NCBI RefSeq assembly: GCF_900110995.1
Contig: NZ_FOJF01000002.1
Span: forward strand, 620,001 to 684,000
Reading direction: 5' to 3'
DNA length: 64,000 bases
Source of the DNA: Chitinophaga sp. YR573
Lineage (GTDB): Bacteria > Bacteroidota > Bacteroidia > Chitinophagales > Chitinophagaceae
Shown here: positions 17,323 to 26,355 of the stretch, in pieces
Layout: the number at the start of each line of letters is the position of its first letter
Position numbering within the stretch: position 1 is the first letter of the stretch
Position numbers and translations under genes: made by a program
Notes under the pieces: model-generated
What the model saw: the letters and a program-made list of their open reading frames with translations, nothing else
Told to the model about the DNA's origin: nothing
Databases searched by the model: none

Positions 17323-18453
17323 ATGAAAAAGTATTTCTCCTATATATTCGTACTCTTCTTTCTTGATGCTTTTAATGCTCTTAATGCTCTTAATGCGAAT
17401 GCACAGCTTAAAACCTTTAGTGGAAAAAATATAACACCTGCTCAACTGGACTTCTTTGTTCAAAAGCAAATGGATTCACTGGGTATGCCGGGCATATCCA
17501 TCGCTTTTATTAATAATAATAAGATCGTTTACCACCGGACATTTGGCGTATCAGATGTTAATACAAAACGGCCAGTAGACGATGCCTCTATTTTTGAAGC
17601 TGCTTCTATGTCTAAAACTGCTTTTACTTATCTGGTGATGAAGATGGTTGAAAAGGGCGTGATAAGTCTGGATACGCCCTTATATCGTTATATGGTTTAC
17701 CCGGATATTGCACAGGATAACCGTTATAAGTTAATTACCGCAAGGATGGCACTTTCTCATCAGTCGGGTTTTCCTAACTGGCGGTATTTTGAAAAACCTG
17801 ATACTTCTCTGCATATCAAATATGGTGACTTGTGGCTTAAATTCATTCCCGGGACGGCGTTCGCTTATTCCGGAGAAGGGTATCATTATTTAGCCCAGGT
17901 GATTGCTTATCTGAACCATCGGGATTTGAAAACGTTAGATGAGCTTTATCAGGAGGAGGTATCGCAACCCCTTGGTTTAAAGCATTTTTATTTTTCAGGC
18001 AATGACTATATCAGCAAGCATAAGGCTGGTGGTCATATGAATGGAAAACGCAATGGCAGGCCCTGGCCGGTCGCTTTCCCTACTCAGGATTCTACATGGT
18101 TTGGGGCTGCAGGTGGCCTGCATACAGAAGCGATGGATTATGCCCGTTTCCTGATTGCGCTAATGTCACATAAAGGCATTAGCGAGGCCAGCCTGGAGGA
18201 GATGCTTAAAGAGCAGGTGTTAATGCCAAAAGATGGTGAAATGTATAAGGAAGTGGGTTATATTGCCTGGGGGCTGGGTCTTGCTATAAAGCCTACGGTT
18301 TATGGGACCATTTATGCGCATGGGGGGAATAATGGTGGTTTCCAGTCTGGGTTTGAGTATCTCAAAGTAAAAAAGACGGGTTTTGTGTTTTTTACTAATT
18401 GTGATAAGGGGCGTTTCTTTAATAGTAATTTGTCTGCTTTTTTGATGAAGTGA
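17323..18453 (+). CDS. Serine hydrolase (class C beta-lactamase family)
   Basis: A 376-aa exported protein. The signal peptide contains a small codon repeat (see findings). The S12 motifs are visible: Ser95 in SMSK (SxxK, Ser95/Lys98), Tyr182 in YSGEG (the second motif; the usual YxN reads YSG here), and HGG at 333-335 (KTG-like third motif). It is probably a periplasmic or surface esterase/DD-peptidase-type serine hydrolase rather than a true beta-lactamase. It starts after a 200-bp gap and has no operon partner. Confidence 0.85.
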   Translation: MKKYFSYIFVLFFLDAFNALNALNANAQLKTFSGKNITPAQLDFFVQKQMDSLGMPGISIAFINNNKIVYHRTFGVSDVNTKRPVDDASIFEAASMSKTAFTYLVMKMVEKGVISLDTPLYRYMVYPDIAQDNRYKLITARMALSHQSGFPNWRYFEKPDTSLHIKYGDLWLKFIPGTAFAYSGEGYHYLAQVIAYLNHRDLKTLDELYQEEVSQPLGLKHFYFSGNDYISKHKAGGHMNGKRNGRPWPVAFPTQDSTWFGAAGGLHTEAMDYARFLIALMSHKGISEASLEEMLKEQVLMPKDGEMYKEVGYIAWGLGLAIKPTVYGTIYAHGGNNGGFQSGFEYLKVKKTGFVFFTNCDKGRFFNSNLSAFLMK

Positions 18454-18607
18454 TTTACTGGAATATTGTTCCAGGTTTTATAATGCGGATATTTCTTTTT
18501 TGCAAATAATGGATTGATTCTTGTAAACAGCCACACCCTGTTTCGTCTCATCTTTGTTTCATCAGATTAAAACATATAAAATCAAGAAAACATCTAAAAA
18601 GAGCAAC

Positions 18608-18955
18608 ATGAAAATTCTCAGTGGAATACTAATTTTATTGACCGCCTTTTTAAGTTTTAAACACGGGTGGGATGGATTGCATCTGGATGCATATCCAGAA
18701 CAGGCTAAAATGATGGAGGGGCTGGGCATTGGCAAAACAAGTGCGGTTGTTTTTAGCATCCTCACAATTGCCGTCGGTATAATGATCTTTTTCCCGCGAA
18801 CCTTCTTCCTTGCAAATCTGATTAATGCCGTTTCTATATTGGTCATCATGGCATTATCGCTAAGAGCAGGAAATATTAAAACAGCTCTGATAGAGATCCC
18901 GTTTCTATTAATTCCACTGGTGCTGATTTTCCTGGGGCATCCGTTCCGCAAATAA
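18608..18955 (+). CDS. Small hypothetical membrane protein
   Basis: A 115-aa protein started at ATG 18608 (MKILSGILILLTAF); the frame is open to 18554 but gives a charged extension. Four hydrophobic segments (about 3-20, 43-60, 66-85 and 92-110) and the motif SFKHGWDGL suggest an integral membrane protein, perhaps of the DoxX/SphX-like class, but I do not recognise the family. It is convergent with the YhcG nuclease gene, 23 bp apart. Confidence 0.55.
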   Translation: MKILSGILILLTAFLSFKHGWDGLHLDAYPEQAKMMEGLGIGKTSAVVFSILTIAVGIMIFFPRTFFLANLINAVSILVIMALSLRAGNIKTALIEIPFLLIPLVLIFLGHPFRK

Positions 18956-18978
18956 CCAGGATTGAGTAATGGCAGCAA

Positions 18979-19998
18979 CTATGTGGTTGGAAGTTCTATC
19001 TCATACTCGTGTTTTTCAATCTCTTTTTTCATTTCGGCTATCAATTGTTGTTCAGTAGGTAGGTATAACTTATACTCACTTGCTATTATAGTTTTATTAT
19101 TTTCCGGTAGGGAAATTTTTACTACAGCATTATTTTTCTCTGCACAAAGTAGTATTCCGATAGTTGGATTTTCAAAATCCTTTTTTTCGTAACGATCGTA
19201 ATAATTCACATACATCTGTAATTGCCCTATATCCTGATGTGTAAGCTTCGTCGTTTTTATTTCTACGATAACAAAACATCGTAAAAGGCGGTTGTAAAAG
19301 ACCAGGTCAATAAAGAATTCATCACCTTCAATGTGTAATCGTTTCTGTCTTGCTATAAAGGCAAAGCCATTGCCGAGCTCCAATAAGAAATCATGTAAAT
19401 GGGTGATAATGGCCTGTTCCATGTCTTTCTCGTAATAGGATGCTTCGCGGTGTAATCCTAAGAATTCCAGGTAAATTGGATCTTTGATAATCTCTTTAGC
19501 ATCGGACATATGTTTTTCATTCCGGGCTATTGCTAAAACACTTTCCTTTTCATTGCTGATAAGCAGTCGTTCCCATAGGTTGCTATGAATTTGGCGCTCT
19601 AACTGACGGGTTGTCCAAGTATTTTTTATGGCTTCCGCAATGTAAAACTCTCTTTTATCTTGATTTTCAATGCGTATGAGCATCTTGTAATGTGTCCATC
19701 CCAATTGCGAACGCACTGCGTTCGCAATTGGGAATGTCCGGTAAAACTGTCGGATTAACTCTACTTGTCTTTTAGAAAAGCCACTTCCGTATTCAGGTTC
19801 TAACTGTTCCGCTATGAATTTAGTAAGATAATTACCATAATCTGCCCGGTCCTTTCCTTCCTGTTCTTCTTCAAAAATGCGTTTACCAATATGCCAATAC
19901 ATTATTGTACGCTGATGATCAACCAGCCGGATAGCCCTGTCTTTCGCTTTGTCAATAATATCTTTAATATCTGCTATTACAGATTGAGTGAGAATCAT
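18979..19998 (-). CDS. PDDEXK nuclease domain protein (YhcG / DUF1016)
   Basis: A 339-aa protein. The N-terminal DUF1016 region has YWHIGKRIFEEEQEGKDRADYG and SGFSKRQVELIRQFYRTFP (about residues 34-92); the PDDEXK_nuclease domain follows at about 170-320, with the catalytic-type strand FFIDLVFYN and VIVEIKTTK. YhcG proteins are putative endonucleases often found near restriction or defence genes, but here no RM or toxin gene is adjacent. A perfect palindrome sits inside the coding sequence at 19699-19733. The gene is preceded by a terminator for the iron operon. Confidence 0.9.
   Translation of the reverse strand: MILTQSVIADIKDIIDKAKDRAIRLVDHQRTIMYWHIGKRIFEEEQEGKDRADYGNYLTKFIAEQLEPEYGSGFSKRQVELIRQFYRTFPIANAVRSQLGWTHYKMLIRIENQDKREFYIAEAIKNTWTTRQLERQIHSNLWERLLISNEKESVLAIARNEKHMSDAKEIIKDPIYLEFLGLHREASYYEKDMEQAIITHLHDFLLELGNGFAFIARQKRLHIEGDEFFIDLVFYNRLLRCFVIVEIKTTKLTHQDIGQLQMYVNYYDRYEKKDFENPTIGILLCAEKNNAVVKISLPENNKTIIASEYKLYLPTEQQLIAEMKKEIEKHEYEIELPTT
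19699..19733. repeat. Perfect 17-bp palindrome within the YhcG gene
   Basis: 17-nt arms (19699-19715 and 19717-19733) are exact reverse complements around one central base. In the coding frame it encodes FPIANAVRSQLG-type residues just before WTHYKML. A perfect inverted repeat of this length inside a coding region is unlikely by chance. Confidence 0.8.
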
Positions 19999-20030
19999 GT
20001 GGTATATATTTTGAGGTATATAAAACTACA

Positions 20031-20082
20031 AAAAAAGATAGAAAATAACGATCATGGCTGAACATTATTTTCTATCTTTTTT
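20031..20082 (-). terminator. Terminator of the iron-uptake-type operon
   Basis: A perfect 18-bp stem (20031-20048 with 20065-20082) with a 16-nt loop; the arms end in six A/T, so the minus-strand reading ends in a T run. It lies between the stop of the FecA-like gene (20123) and the start of YhcG (19998). Confidence 0.8.
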
Positions 20083-20122
20083 AGTCTATTACATATTGAT
20101 TCTCTAATCTTTATTTTGATTA

Positions 20123-22312
20123 TCAAAACTTCGCCTGCAAAGTCAGATAAAAACTCCTGGCATCCGAAGGGACAATTCCCGGTCCTGGATAACTATCAGC
20201 TCTTCTTGTAAAGTATTTCACATCAGAGAGGTTATTAATAGAACCAAGCACAGTGAAATGTTTATTCAGATGATATTCCGCAGAGAGGTCCATCACACCA
20301 TAAGCAGGCACTAATCCATCAATAGCGTTATCTGTAAAGGTAGCATTGGTGGCATCAGTATACTGTTTGCCGGTATAAGAATACTGATAACTACCTACCC
20401 ATTTTTTATAACGTACGGCCACTCCCGTTTTAAACACTACATCTGGTACAAACTCAACACGACGGTTATGAATAGTAGCATCTTTACTGTGGATATATTT
20501 AGCGTTAATTAAAGAGAAGTTGGAGAATAACGTTACACTGGTAGCTGTTTCATTACCCTTTATCAACTTCCAGATATCCGCTTCTACATAAGACTCCAGA
20601 CCAATATGTCTGGATTGTGCCACATTTGTTCTGAGGTTGTAAGTAAGGATACGTGCGGTATCAACAGATAAAATACTGCCGATTTTATTATCGTAATTGA
20701 TAAGGAATACGCTTACATCAAAATTGAAGATACCTATGTTTTTACGGATGCCTATATCCGCAGAATATCCCTTCTCATCCTGCAGATTACTATCTACACG
20801 AAGATTCGGGTTTAAAGTACGAAGGTCGTTAAAGTTAATCGCTTTATAATTCCTGGAGAAGTTAGCATATAACTGTAAGAAGGAAACGGGATTATATGTT
20901 ATACCGATCCCGCCCAATATAAAACTGCGGCTGTTGCGCTTATTATCTGTAATCTTCTGTGCAAAGATGGGATTACCTGCTCCATCAAATACTACATTGG
21001 TATAGTTACCGTCTGCTCTGGTAGTAATGCTTTCAAAACGTACACCGGGAATGATATTCAACTTAGGCGTAACCCGGAAAATATTCTCTGCAAAGATAGC
21101 CGTATTATGATTAGGGAATACATACCTGGAATAACGTAAAGAATCAGAAGCCCTGGTAGGGGTGAAAGTAAAATCATGACCGGAGCCATCGTTCCCATAT
21201 CCCTGCTCGCGTTCTGTGTGACCGCTATAATAACGGAATCCTAAGAGAGCTGTTCCTGTTTTATATTGATATAATAACCGGGTTTCATTGCCCCAGTTGT
21301 GATAATGATCGATATACAGGTTTCTGTCGGACCCATCATCCGCGCGATTAATGAATGTAAGCAGACCAAGCGCATCCCTGCTGGCCATCAAACCAAAGAA
21401 CCGTGTATTCAATGTTAGCTTATTACTGATGTGGTAATCTACAGCAACCGCTCCCAGGTTCCAGTTCACCTTGAACCAGTTGCGGGCTCTTACAGATTGC
21501 CTTGGATCAGCCTTAAAATCAGCATCTGTGAGGCCGCCTGGCTGATGTTCCAGGTAGCTCATGTAAGTGTACTGTAAGGTCACAGACAAGCGCTCATTGA
21601 GCTTGTATATCGCAGATGCATAGGCCGTATTAGAGTTAAACTCCGAGTTCGGCCGCCAGCCATCTCCGGATTTATGCTGGAAGAAACCGTAGTAGTTTAA
21701 TTTGTTGATGGTACCACCAACACTGGTGGAAGTATTAAAGAAATTCCAGGAACCTGTTGTTAAACGTGTATTAACTGCTACTTTCTGACTATCAGCCCCA
21801 CGTTCCATTTTAAAGTTGATCATCCCGCCAAACTGTGTCCCATATTGTAAGGAAGCAGCCCCACGTACTATTTCAATCCGCTCTACGGCTTCGGCAGGAG
21901 GTGTGTAATAACTCTCAGGATAACCCAGTGCATCTGCACTGATATCATATCCATTTTGCCGGGTATTAAAATTGGAAACACGGTTAGGGTTCAATCCTCT
22001 GCCGCCAATAGCCAGCTGTATACCAGCACCGTCGTTTTCCCAGATGTTTAGTCCGGCTACTTTTGAGTATATCTGACGACTGTTATTCGTTGCCTTATTC
22101 CCTACGAGGTTTTTCATGACGATCACCTCTGTTTTCTTTCCGGCATAGATAGCAGTTCCTTCCACATCTTTTAACCGGGTAAAGCCGGAACGCAGTTGTT
22201 CTGCCGATTTAACAATAACAGTGTCCAGGCGTTTTTTAGAAAGCGTATCCTGTGCATGAGCCGTAAAAATGAAGCTACAAAACGCAATTACAACTGCAAA
22301 AATTCTCATCAT
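20123..22312 (-). CDS. TonB-dependent receptor (FecA-like)
   Basis: A 729-aa outer-membrane receptor with signal peptide MMRIFAVVIAFCSFIFTAHA, a plug domain (about 45-165, GTAIYAGKKTEVIVM, GRGLNPNRVSNFN, VERIEIVRGAASLQYGTQFGGMINF) and a beta-barrel ending in the terminal aromatic strand FYLTLQAKF. There is no carboxypeptidase-like or STN N-terminal domain, unlike the SusC at 32-35 kb. The plug wording and the operon context suggest a siderophore or Fe(III)-complex receptor. The start overlaps the HTTM gene by 4 bp. Confidence 0.9.
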   Translation of the reverse strand: MMRIFAVVIAFCSFIFTAHAQDTLSKKRLDTVIVKSAEQLRSGFTRLKDVEGTAIYAGKKTEVIVMKNLVGNKATNNSRQIYSKVAGLNIWENDGAGIQLAIGGRGLNPNRVSNFNTRQNGYDISADALGYPESYYTPPAEAVERIEIVRGAASLQYGTQFGGMINFKMERGADSQKVAVNTRLTTGSWNFFNTSTSVGGTINKLNYYGFFQHKSGDGWRPNSEFNSNTAYASAIYKLNERLSVTLQYTYMSYLEHQPGGLTDADFKADPRQSVRARNWFKVNWNLGAVAVDYHISNKLTLNTRFFGLMASRDALGLLTFINRADDGSDRNLYIDHYHNWGNETRLLYQYKTGTALLGFRYYSGHTEREQGYGNDGSGHDFTFTPTRASDSLRYSRYVFPNHNTAIFAENIFRVTPKLNIIPGVRFESITTRADGNYTNVVFDGAGNPIFAQKITDNKRNSRSFILGGIGITYNPVSFLQLYANFSRNYKAINFNDLRTLNPNLRVDSNLQDEKGYSADIGIRKNIGIFNFDVSVFLINYDNKIGSILSVDTARILTYNLRTNVAQSRHIGLESYVEADIWKLIKGNETATSVTLFSNFSLINAKYIHSKDATIHNRRVEFVPDVVFKTGVAVRYKKWVGSYQYSYTGKQYTDATNATFTDNAIDGLVPAYGVMDLSAEYHLNKHFTVLGSINNLSDVKYFTRRADSYPGPGIVPSDARSFYLTLQAKF

Positions 22313-23568
22313 TTATTATTATAAGGAATGATCCATTTTTTATGAGCAAACCATGATGCTTTTTCATTGGCAAGATTCACGGTGCTATCGATATATAAGC
22401 GGCTCCCGCTGTTGTTCAGACTCACATAACTCTCCACTGTCACGATGGGATTTTTGATATTCTGATATTGTTGTTTGAGGATATGTGCGTATTGCATCAT
22501 CATATCAGGCTGTGTCTCCATCATCCTTTCCTGGTAGCGGGTGAGGAAAGCAGTATTATCTACCTGGAATTTCCTTCCGCTGACAGGGTCTTTTACATAA
22601 AAGAAAGTAGTACCACTTTTCTCCATTAACATTACCCGCCAGGAGAAACGATATCCTTCTTCTGTCCAGAGTAAAGTACCCGGATATAAGAGATAACGGA
22701 AAGGAAATAATAGTTGAATGAGGAAGTGTATCCCCAATACTATCTTCAATATCGGGGGATTATAATTCAGCTGTATGTTTTTCTCTTTTTTAGGTAAAGG
22801 GATGTCGAAGAAGATAAGTGTAGCACTCATCATCAGATAAGGGAACATACCGATCTGGAAGATAACGGCGGTGAGTATATGAAAGATGATCACTAGTACG
22901 TATGCTATTCGCTGTGTGCGTTTGTATAATAATAGAAATATAATAGACAGATCAAATAATGCACCGGCCCAGCTGAAAGCATAAGCTACCCATTCGTATT
23001 TAAGGAAAGGGATGGCTGTTGCCGGTAGCCATATTCTCAGTGGCATGGCATGCAGTAGCCAGTCGGATGTTAACTTGGACAATCCTGCACAGCAGTAAAC
23101 AATCCCCAATTGGTATTTGAATATTAATATCGTCCATGCAGGTACCTGTGTTGCTTTTAAAGATGGCTTTCTTAGTACATCAATAGAGCAGTAGCGGTGT
23201 GCAGGCACCAGCATCAGTAAAAAGGTAAAGATGGTGACGAGATAATAATGATTGAGGTAATAGGTTTTATCTAATAGTTCTGTATAACAGAAACATAAGA
23301 AAAACACAACGGATGCTACCCTGTAAAAAAGACCGATACAGATAAACAGTGCTGCAAGAGCCATTAGTATATAAAGGCTATACATACCCGTTTCTCCAAG
23401 AGGATGTATCCCTTCAAGGAAAGGAAAATGGAAGGATGGCTTCACGTAAAAATCATGAACCCATCCTTTCATAATAAAACGAACGGTGCTGATGAACAGC
23501 ACCGCTCCAAAAGCTATACGTAATACAGCCAATGGCATTATACTCCGGTACTTAGTCTCCATCATCAT
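22309..23568 (-). CDS. HTTM-domain membrane protein (gamma-carboxylase-like)
   Basis: A 419-aa membrane protein with the HTTM pattern: LAVLRIAFGAVLFIS at the front, LLDKTYYLNHYYLVTIFTFLLMLVPAHRYCSID, and FKYQLGIVYCCAGLSKL with about six or more helices, followed by a soluble C-terminal part. The family is named after horizontally transferred membrane proteins related to vitamin K-dependent gamma-carboxylase. In Bacteroidota it recurs beside DUF4856, imelysin and FecA-like genes, as here. It overlaps the imelysin gene by 17 bp and the receptor by 4 bp. Confidence 0.88.
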   Translation of the reverse strand: MMMETKYRSIMPLAVLRIAFGAVLFISTVRFIMKGWVHDFYVKPSFHFPFLEGIHPLGETGMYSLYILMALAALFICIGLFYRVASVVFFLCFCYTELLDKTYYLNHYYLVTIFTFLLMLVPAHRYCSIDVLRKPSLKATQVPAWTILIFKYQLGIVYCCAGLSKLTSDWLLHAMPLRIWLPATAIPFLKYEWVAYAFSWAGALFDLSIIFLLLYKRTQRIAYVLVIIFHILTAVIFQIGMFPYLMMSATLIFFDIPLPKKEKNIQLNYNPPILKIVLGIHFLIQLLFPFRYLLYPGTLLWTEEGYRFSWRVMLMEKSGTTFFYVKDPVSGRKFQVDNTAFLTRYQERMMETQPDMMMQYAHILKQQYQNIKNPIVTVESYVSLNNSGSRLYIDSTVNLANEKASWFAHKKWIIPYNNK

Positions 23569-24625
23569 CCTGGAAAGAGATTTTAATCCCTATTGCTGAA
23601 CTCATATCTGATTTCAATAGTACCGTTAATTTACGTACTTCTGTGAATGCAGCTGTAATATCTGTAGAATTATTTTCAATACCTGTAGATAATGGCGTTG
23701 GTAAAGCCTGGAATTTAGTCAGTACGGCATTCATCTGACTAACAAGTGCATCATTCAGTGAACCACCATTATACTGTGCTTTGGAAGCAATCACTTTTTT
23801 ATCTATTCCGTGCAGGTAGATGTTCTTTATTGCCTGTATCTGTGCTACCAGCAGCTGATCAGATAACCCACTGTAATATGCTTCTACTTTTGTTGGCGCC
23901 TTTGGTAATACGGTAGGGCCATATTGGCCAATCGGGATACCTATTTTGTAGTTCTGTAAGTTTACGTCAAAGTCCTGCACATATGAATTTCCCAGCAGAG
24001 ATAATGAACTGCCGGAATTAACGCCGGTAGCGGCTTTGAAAGTAGTGAGGTAGGTGTTGGTCCAGGCAGTTACTACCGTTGCTGATTTTGCTTTTAAAGA
24101 AGCGGATAATGCTGCCAGGTAAGATTTCGCACCTGTTACGCTGAAGCGTGCCAGTGTCATATCAGTACCATATGCAAACAGCAGGTAGTCCATAGCCGGA
24201 AAACCTTGTGCAGCGTAGTTTCCTAATCCGTCAATGGAATAGGCAGTTCCGTTGATATTGTTTTTTATAATATTAGTATCTGTAGGAAATGCGTTGGTGA
24301 AATGGGTGGTCAGGAATGCATCAGCTGCCGGTCCGAATTCAAATTCACTACAAGCAGCCCATGATTTATAGGCAGCTGTAAATGCAGTTTGTACTGTTAC
24401 TAAAGTAGTAGTGGAAGGAGCTGCATTGAATGCTGTAACAGCGGCATCCAGCGTTACTGCATCGGCAGATAATTGTTTGTAAGAAGGCAGAATAACATCT
24501 GTACCCAGACTAATCAGCACAGAATCGGATCCTGTTGCAGGATTGGCTGTATCACCACTATCCGACTTACCACAGGAGAAAAGAGTAACCAACACACATA
24601 GTGTTAATAATGATTTCATGTTCAA
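23552..24625 (-). CDS. Imelysin family (peptidase M75-like) lipoprotein
   Basis: A 357-aa predicted lipoprotein: signal and lipobox TLFSC (Cys18). The imelysin-like helical domain starts near residue 40 (VILPSYKQLSADA), contains YKSWAACSEFEFGPA and LLFAYGT, and ends with KSDMSSAIGIKISFQDDDGD. Imelysin proteins are iron-regulated periplasmic or outer-membrane proteins associated with iron uptake, not confirmed peptidases in general. It sits between DUF4856 (64 bp upstream) and HTTM (overlap), which supports the iron-uptake role. ATG 24619 is an alternative start. Confidence 0.9.
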   Translation of the reverse strand: MNMKSLLTLCVLVTLFSCGKSDSGDTANPATGSDSVLISLGTDVILPSYKQLSADAVTLDAAVTAFNAAPSTTTLVTVQTAFTAAYKSWAACSEFEFGPAADAFLTTHFTNAFPTDTNIIKNNINGTAYSIDGLGNYAAQGFPAMDYLLFAYGTDMTLARFSVTGAKSYLAALSASLKAKSATVVTAWTNTYLTTFKAATGVNSGSSLSLLGNSYVQDFDVNLQNYKIGIPIGQYGPTVLPKAPTKVEAYYSGLSDQLLVAQIQAIKNIYLHGIDKKVIASKAQYNGGSLNDALVSQMNAVLTKFQALPTPLSTGIENNSTDITAAFTEVRKLTVLLKSDMSSAIGIKISFQDDDGD

Positions 24626-24689
24626 CTTGTTTAATTGCCAAAGCTGATACCGGGAAGGTATCAGCTTTATAATAGTAAAATCTTTATGT

Positions 24690-25799
24690 TTACAGATTTG
24701 CTTTTACGCTATCCCATCCGTAAAGAGTGCTGATCTTGTTAAGGATCGCATCAATACCAGCAGGAGTGATATTGTAAAAGTTAGTACCGTACAGGTCTAA
24801 TACAGCCTGGTAGTCGGCATCACTGATCTTTTTATGTGCATTGTATTTTAAGGCAGTCCAGAAACCTAATGATTCAGACAGGTTACCACATACAGCGGCA
24901 GCGCCGTTAGGCAGATTTCCTTTTGCTTCATTCAGTTCATGGAGTGCGGCAGCGGCTTCCATCTTTTCAAAGAAAGGGATGATGATAGCGGCCTGTGCCT
25001 GGGCGGTAGCGATATCATTGTTAGCTAATGCAGCTCTTCCTTTGAGGAAAGCACCCATTAAAGTAGGGTTAGCATTGATGCCGGTCATACTAACGACTGG
25101 TTTAGCGATACCTGAATCAATCTGACTGGTATAAGATCCCCAGTATTTTACCCCTGTTCTGTTAGCTGGGAAATTAGAAGGAACACCCCACATGTAGAAT
25201 GCCTGATCCCATGCGTGTTGTTTAGCGGTAATGCTGATATTGCTGTTCAGGGAATCGCCGAGGTAAGCGTCGGTGATCTGGTGGCCTATCAATACGCCCA
25301 TGATGGTTTTAGTGAAATACTGTCTCCAGTAGATCCCATTGGCAGACAACAATGTTTTACGATCGCTCACACCTGCTACGCCGTTGGCGGCAGTATTGCC
25401 GGTTGCACTGGCAGCGGCGATGCTATCCATTACGTTTTCTATTAATAACTGTGCAGTGCTGATGGTGTTGCTTTTCAGTTGTATACCGGAAGTGTTCAGG
25501 TTGAGGGTGTTACCACTAAAAGCAGTATCGGTAAAGAAGCTACCCTGGTTGGCAAACATGCTTTTCAGTTTAGCACTGCTTACTATATTTCCTTTTGTAT
25601 TGCCCAGGTTCATTGCTATTTCTATCTGTGCAATCATGGACAGACTTGCTTTAGCGGACAGAGAATCTACATTGGTAAAAGTGTAGGTGGTCGGAACGTT
25701 GTAAGTTGGGGTGGTAGTATCGTCACTCTTACATCCTACAGTAAACATAATAGCAGCAGAGATCACCGCTACAGAATAGTTAAACGCTTTGATAGTCAT
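24690..25799 (-). CDS. DUF4856 domain lipoprotein
   Basis: A 369-aa lipoprotein with lipobox FTVGC (Cys23). The N-terminal pattern YTFTNVDSLSAKASLSMIAQIEIAM and the middle GVSDRKTLLSANGIYWRQYFTKTIMGVLIGHQITDAYLG match DUF4856. It is the first gene of the iron-uptake-type operon and is conserved in this order in other Bacteroidota: DUF4856, imelysin, HTTM, TonB receptor. Its exact job is unknown. A direct repeat lies 53-92 bp upstream of the start. Confidence 0.85.
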   Translation of the reverse strand: MTIKAFNYSVAVISAAIMFTVGCKSDDTTTPTYNVPTTYTFTNVDSLSAKASLSMIAQIEIAMNLGNTKGNIVSSAKLKSMFANQGSFFTDTAFSGNTLNLNTSGIQLKSNTISTAQLLIENVMDSIAAASATGNTAANGVAGVSDRKTLLSANGIYWRQYFTKTIMGVLIGHQITDAYLGDSLNSNISITAKQHAWDQAFYMWGVPSNFPANRTGVKYWGSYTSQIDSGIAKPVVSMTGINANPTLMGAFLKGRAALANNDIATAQAQAAIIIPFFEKMEAAAALHELNEAKGNLPNGAAAVCGNLSESLGFWTALKYNAHKKISDADYQAVLDLYGTNFYNITPAGIDAILNKISTLYGWDSVKANL

Positions 25800-25851
25800 A
25801 CAGTAATTTAGTTAAACGGGCTGCAAGATAGGATAGGGGAGTAGTTATTCA

Positions 25852-25891
25852 TTTACGCAATACGGAAAACTATTTGCGCAAAGCGGAAAAT
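25852..25891. promoter_or_regulatory. 21-bp-period direct repeat upstream of the iron operon (putative operator)
   Basis: Two copies of a 19-bp unit, 25852-25870 and 25873-25891, share TTT, CGCAA and CGGAAAA in the same order with a period of 21 bp, two helical turns. They are 53-92 bp upstream of the DUF4856 start. This is the geometry of AraC/XylS or other dimeric activator sites. No Fur-box-like palindrome was seen here. Regulation is inferred. Confidence 0.5.
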
Positions 25892-26217
25892 AGGTGAATC
25901 TGGTTCTTTTCCTGTTCGTTCGGGTTGGGTTACCATCCAGATATGGTATTTAATTGTTTAACTGGACTATACCCTGATAGGTTTATTTCTAACGGGTTCG
26001 TGATAGGATTTATCTGTTAACATCGGATTAACTATTGGTTCGTTTTAAATGTTCTATAGTGATTATTGCTGAGGAGAATATAGTGTCCCTAACGCTCTAT
26101 ATGATAAAAGTGCAGGACTGGCAAATTCGATACGTGATTTATTGGTTAAACTGATAAATCTGTCCAGGGAATGGAATTATTTTTTTATGAAATATTCAAT
26201 TGATTATCAATTAATTG

Positions 26218-26239
26218 GCAGGGGTTGTGCAACCCCTGC
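26218..26239. other. 10-bp hairpin in the 25.8-26.36 kb intergenic gap
   Basis: Inverted repeat 26218-26227 with 26230-26239 (arms GCAGGGGTTG and its complement) and a 2-nt loop. It lies in an otherwise featureless 550-bp gap, 118 bp upstream of the next gene. No T run follows, so it is not a standard terminator. Confidence 0.4.
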
Positions 26240-26355
26240 AATCCAAATGAATTGATTATTTCATTTTATTTGCATTTAACCAAAATTTATGTCCAGAGAG
26301 TGGCCAATAGCCTCTCTATCTCTTTAGAGCAGATCTTTTTCGTAAAATACTGCGG

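Noticed and set aside
17212..17469. An 85-aa minus-strand frame overlapping the serine hydrolase signal region.
   Set aside because: It is a shadow of the plus-strand gene; the codon pattern and repeat in the signal peptide belong to the plus strand.
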